Source: Aulostomus chinensis
Taxonomy: Eukaryota; Chordata; Actinopteri; Syngnathiformes; Aulostomidae
Assembly (NCBI GenBank): GCA_037954235.1
Contig: JBBMOA010000013.1
Span: forward strand, 11,205,001 to 11,269,000
Direction: 5' to 3'
DNA length: 64,000 bases
Below the pieces are notes generated by a model. That model searched no databases. It saw nothing but the letters and a program-made list of their open reading frames with translations, and had not been told where the DNA came from. A program made the translations under genes and the position numbers. Position 1 is the first letter of the stretch. Each line of letters starts with the position of its first letter. Positions 60,101 through 64,000 of the stretch are shown here, piece after piece.

Positions 60101-61427
60101 GCTGATGAGTTCTGAGGTTGATTAATGCTTCTCCAGCAAAATATTGTCACGGTTCTGTTTGAACCTTGTGAATTTCCAGTCGTTTTGTTGTTTTGCATTT
60201 ATTTCCACTCTTAACTGCACTTCATCATCCTTCTGGATGAAATTTACTTTTACGCTGTCTGTGTATTCACCTTGCTGTAAGGAGGCATTTTTGTGCAGGT
60301 GCATGACGTTGTTCTGGGGTGTTTGGTTGCTGGGCGTAGGGCTGTTTACACGGCAAAAACATGGCTGTTTTTGAATAAAACAGTAATCTCTTGTGATTTG
60401 GCCTCTCATTTACACAGCAAATAAATGAAAATAAACTTTTGAAACTGGGTTCTACAATGAAAACACGACCGTCTCTTTCTCCATGTCAACAGGCCATGTG
60501 AGACCGTGTCAAGTAGGTGACGCCGCCCCTTCATGCGCGCACCTTACAGTCAGATAGACAAGCAAGAGGAGCACAGTAATGCTGGGCTAGCGAGTGGTGT
60601 TTGTGTTGCTGTCTCTTCTGACTTTAGTGGTATTTTAGCATTACCGTGACTGCTAAAGATGTATAAAGAAGAGCGCCCATGCTAAGGTGCGCTGTGTGCT
60701 CCCATGTCATTACAAAATTACACTGCCATCTAGTGGCCTGATATGTAAGCTACAGTGCTCAGAGCAGATGGTGTACGTTTTTTCATCCAAAGAAACGATT
60801 TTTATGTATTTAGTTTGGCCGTTCTCATCTAAATGTTGCTCACACCATCAACTAAAGGTCCAGCAGTCATTCTCTTTAACCCTTTCCTCTGACTGTATAA
60901 GTGCTCATTTTTTTTCCAAACACAAAGGTAGCACTATCAGTGTTTCCACACCATCTGTGAACGTCCTACAGTTTTTGAGCTGCTCGCGTGGCACAACCGA
61001 CACGACTCTTCCTCATCTCTCCAGATGGCTGCTTTTGCCTCCTTTATCGAATTGATGACAAACAAAGCACTGATTTACATCCTCCCATCTAAATGGGGAT
61101 ACATCTCATCATTGCCTGAGGAGATCAGCCAGAGTCACATGTTTTTCTGGCTGCGCAGCAATAATACATGACCCACTGTATATTTATACCATATTTTTCT
61201 CCCTGCATCTATAGTCAATCCTCCCAGTAGATGAAGAGGAGCTCATACAAACTCTTTATTTTTGAGGATGACGAACACACTCGAGACAACAGTGAATAAA
61301 GAGGGATGAAGTCAGGAAGAGAGTATATAGGGCAGGTTTGAGGGTATATGTAAGATGTAGGAACAGAGCGAAGAATTATTCATCCACGACATGACACATG
61401 GCATTTTTGCATATTACATACTAAACA
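57121..61427. other. Intergenic DNA, no gene recognised
   Basis: Plus open frames at 57416-57601 and 57608-57862 are rich in Ser, Thr and Pro and end just before a ...CTTGAGAGCACTATAAATA stretch that hints at a mobile-element 3' end. They could be ORF1 debris but were not assigned. A C-run followed by CCA repeats is near 58504-58530. Confidence 0.4.
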
Positions 61428-61455
61428 GTGTGTGTGTGTGTGTGTGTGTGTGTGT
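61428..61455. repeat. (TG)n microsatellite
   Basis: Perfect TG run of about 28 bp. Confidence 0.95.
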
Positions 61456-61792
61456 TTCAATAAGTTAAAAGGTTTCTGATATATCAAATTAAACATTTTG
61501 GCTTGCTGCTCATCTTATATGACATGTGTTTAGGTGCAAGAGTTAAATGTGCTGAACAGATGAATAATTATTCATCTTAGATCCATCGCAGTGTTCCTGC
61601 CGCGTCATCATGAAAAAAAACGGGAGATAAAATTTGACACGAGAGTCAAAATGTGCACATTAAATGATCGTGACGAGTAAACTCAAACCCTTTCAGCTAT
61701 TTTTCCACTCATAATTCATGCCTCATGTGAGCCACCAAACAGAATAGATTAAGTGACGAAATCCTGTTTAAAGAGGGAATATTGCACACAAA

Positions 61793-61816
61793 ACACACAC
61801 ACACACACACACACAT
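61793..61816. repeat. (CA)n microsatellite
   Basis: Perfect CA run of about 24 bp. Confidence 0.93.
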
Positions 61817-63379
61817 TTGTTTCAGCGCAATCTCACTCATGCTCCAAGCAGCACACTGACCTGCTGGTACTCCATTATGGACATGAAAAAATACAAGAGG
61901 CAAAGCAGTTTATCTACTTCGGTGCCTGATGTGACATGTTGGCGCAGTCACAACTTGACTGAAGAGGCAGAATTCAATAGCTGAAAAAGTAGCTTTCAAG
62001 TTCAAAGTAAAAAGCCCTTGCAGATATATGATTGCAATCTGCTGATTACATTTTTAACTTCCCGTATAAAGGAAATGGAGTGTGTATCTAGCGGTGATAT
62101 CATAGCACTCTATCCTTTAAATAATATTAAATGATCTGCTTGTGAATGATGGACTACCCGTATGAGAGATTCTTGTCAGTGCCGACTGCACACTGAGCAG
62201 ATAAAAACACAAGGCCAGACATATTTATTGGACAGATAATGGTCATGGTATAGCAGTTCCTCTAAATCAAGTCAGAAAGGAGGAATCTCGCTTGCGGCCG
62301 CCGTCCTTGCCACCATGAGACCACATGCTTTATGTAAACGGCTGCAACATTAAATCTGTGAATTGTCAAGGTTTGCACATTCGCTGCCATTAACGGTGGC
62401 CAGGAAGTGCAACAGAAAGGCTGTGAGAGCACTGAAGCCTGTGTGTGTTCTTTCAATGTCATAGACGGGGCTCCACTTTAGGGAACATTTCATCTGTGAG
62501 GTGCAGGAGAATCTCTGATGTTTGTGGATTAAAATGATTGAGGAGCTGTAAACTGACTGGACCTGCTGCTTCTTAGTGACCTCCAAAAACGCCTTAAAGA
62601 CAAAAAAGTATCACTCACACACACACACACACACACACACAGCTGCTGCTGCTTTATTTAATCTCTTTTTTTAAATACATAGCTGCAGGTTTACAGGACT
62701 AAAGGATGAAATCTTCAAGAAAAACTATTTGTCTCCCTCTGTTGGCAGAGTCATCCATCATGTGATCAATTCAAACATTATTCGAACAGAAACCTTAAAA
62801 ACACAGGAGTGTTTTGATCCAAATTCGGAGTCGGCTGGAGGAGGAGTAACAGCTTTCATACACATTTTAATCTGTCACTTTTTATAACTTTAAAGGGAAA
62901 TTCTCATGGCTCATTTAATGTAATCAGAGAAGAATAAGCTATATGCTCTATCTAACGAATATGTATTAAAGGAAAGGTATTATAGCCAAAATCTGTTTTC
63001 GCTGAACGACATTGACACTAACATGATGGTATTTGTGAGATGTGGCATTTTTATTGAATTTCCAAAGGCATTCCGGCTTGACGTACTTTTTAGAAACTTT
63101 CCCAAGCTTGGAAATTCTAAAACGTAGAACCTAAAGTAGTAATGTCACACAAAAAAATGACAGTACAATAGACGAGGCAGAATCCTGCTTAGCAGACGGG
63201 GTAGAACAGGATAGAGCAGGATAAGATGAGCAACTGTTTACATTTCATGACTTTACTGTAAAATATTTGTTTCAAAGAAAGATTATCTTTTGATATTATT
63301 GATGGTTTCTGAGATTAGTGTGATGGCACAACTTGTCCCAAGGTGTGGGTCGGGGTACAGCCAACTTTCTATAGCTAAA
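61817..63379. other. Intergenic DNA with a (CA)n repeat
   Basis: A CA run lies at 62615-62641. No gene recognised. Confidence 0.45.
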
Positions 63380-63770
63380 CATCCATCCATCCATTTTCTC
63401 CTGCTTATCCTGTTAAGGGTCGTGGGGGGGTGGAGCCTTCCCAGCAGCCTCCAGGTGAGAGGCGGGGTTCACCCTGGACAGGTCACCAGTCCATCACAGG
63501 GCCAACACATAGAGACAGACAACCATTCACACTCACAGTTACACCTACAGTCAATTTAGAGTATCAATCAGCCTCGTCCCCTCTTGATGTCTTTGGACTG
63601 TGGGAGGAAGCTGGAGTACCAGAGAGAACCCACACAGGAGCAGGGAGAACATGCAGACTCACACATAGAGACAGACAACCATTCACACTCACAGTCACAC
63701 CTACAGTCAATTTAGAGCATCAATCAGCCTCGTCCCCTCTTGATGTCTTTAGACTGTGGGAGGAAGCCAG
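63380..63770 (-). mobile_element. SINE (family A) with internal partial duplication
   Basis: The tail is at the left (CATCCATCCATCC). The body runs to GAACATGCAGACTC, then jumps back to ACACATAGAGACAGACAACC and repeats the body segment from about 63508-63610 at 63661-63768. The head is missing. Confidence 0.8.
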
Positions 63771-64000
63771 AGTTACTGCTAAACTTCTGCCGATAAATGC
63801 TTTTTAAAAACTAAAAAAAAAAAAAAATCCAATTTATTATAGCAAAAGCAATAGTCAAACTCAATGTGGAGGAAACCCATAGTCGTGTCCACTTGTTACA
63901 CATGCAAACTTAACATTTTCTGTCAATTTTAAGCTTTTAATCTTTGCATTTTAACTACAGAACATAAGCATAAGTAAAAGTGCTTCTACATCCAGTAAGT
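63771..64000. other. Unrecognised AT-rich end of window
   Basis: An A-run at about 63814-63827; nothing else noted. Confidence 0.4.

Noticed and set aside
1..64000. CRISPR array, prokaryotic operon or phage
   Set aside because: The window has introns, SINEs and vertebrate gene structure; no regularly spaced short direct repeats with unique spacers were seen.

Overview
The window looks like a gene-poor stretch of a ray-finned fish genome, probably a percomorph teleost. It is AT-rich and full of (CA)n, (AT)n and (GATG)n microsatellites. It carries many tRNA-headed SINEs ending in a GGATAAGCGGAAGAAAATGGATGGATGG-type tail, L2-type and other non-LTR retrotransposons, and a decayed Tc1-like transposon. 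These are the usual middle-repetitive families of spiny-rayed fishes. Species and chromosome cannot be read from the sequence.

I recognise one host protein-coding gene, on the + strand: a two-exon class A GPCR. Exon 1 coding is 21317-21741 and exon 2 is 22848-23487, giving 354 aa. It matches the melanin-concentrating hormone receptor family, best the MCHR2 branch. A phase-2 intron splits the DRY motif. The seventh-helix NPxxY motif reads NPLML, so its tyrosine is missing.

Layout: 1-1.0 kb is a head-to-head SINE pair. 1-8.7 kb is mostly unrecognised. 8.7-10.1 kb holds SINE copies. 11.4-12.3 kb is a non-LTR fragment containing a long ATT tract. 13.1-13.6 kb is a 209-bp module plus a second SINE family. 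17.5-19.6 kb has SINEs. 21.3-23.5 kb is mchr2. 27.2-34.2 kb is a large inverted repeat interrupted by a nearly complete L2 retrotransposon; its central spacer holds a decayed CXC-domain transposon protein. 35.5-37.7 kb has L2 and SINE debris. 39.2-39.7 kb repeats the 13-kb module. 42.4-44.8 kb has L2 endonuclease and Tc1 debris. 46.5-47.6 kb is a second head-to-head SINE pair. 50.8-51.4 kb is another non-LTR 3' end. 51.4-52.8 kb is a near-perfect 427-bp-arm hairpin. 56.7-57.1 kb is a non-LTR remnant. 63.4-63.8 kb is a SINE with an internal duplication.

The most informative region is 27.2-34.2 kb. Two inverted copies of about 613 bp are almost identical in their outer 380 bp but clearly diverged in the inner ~233 bp. 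The left copy is split by a 4.84-kb L2 element with a 6-bp target-site duplication, and the uninterrupted right copy acts as an internal empty-site reference. The L2 ORF1 and ORF2 lie in the same frame, separated only by a UAG codon, and the ORF1 esterase domain has substitutions in all three catalytic blocks. I found no evidence for a CRISPR array, an rRNA gene, an independent tRNA gene or any bacterial-type system.
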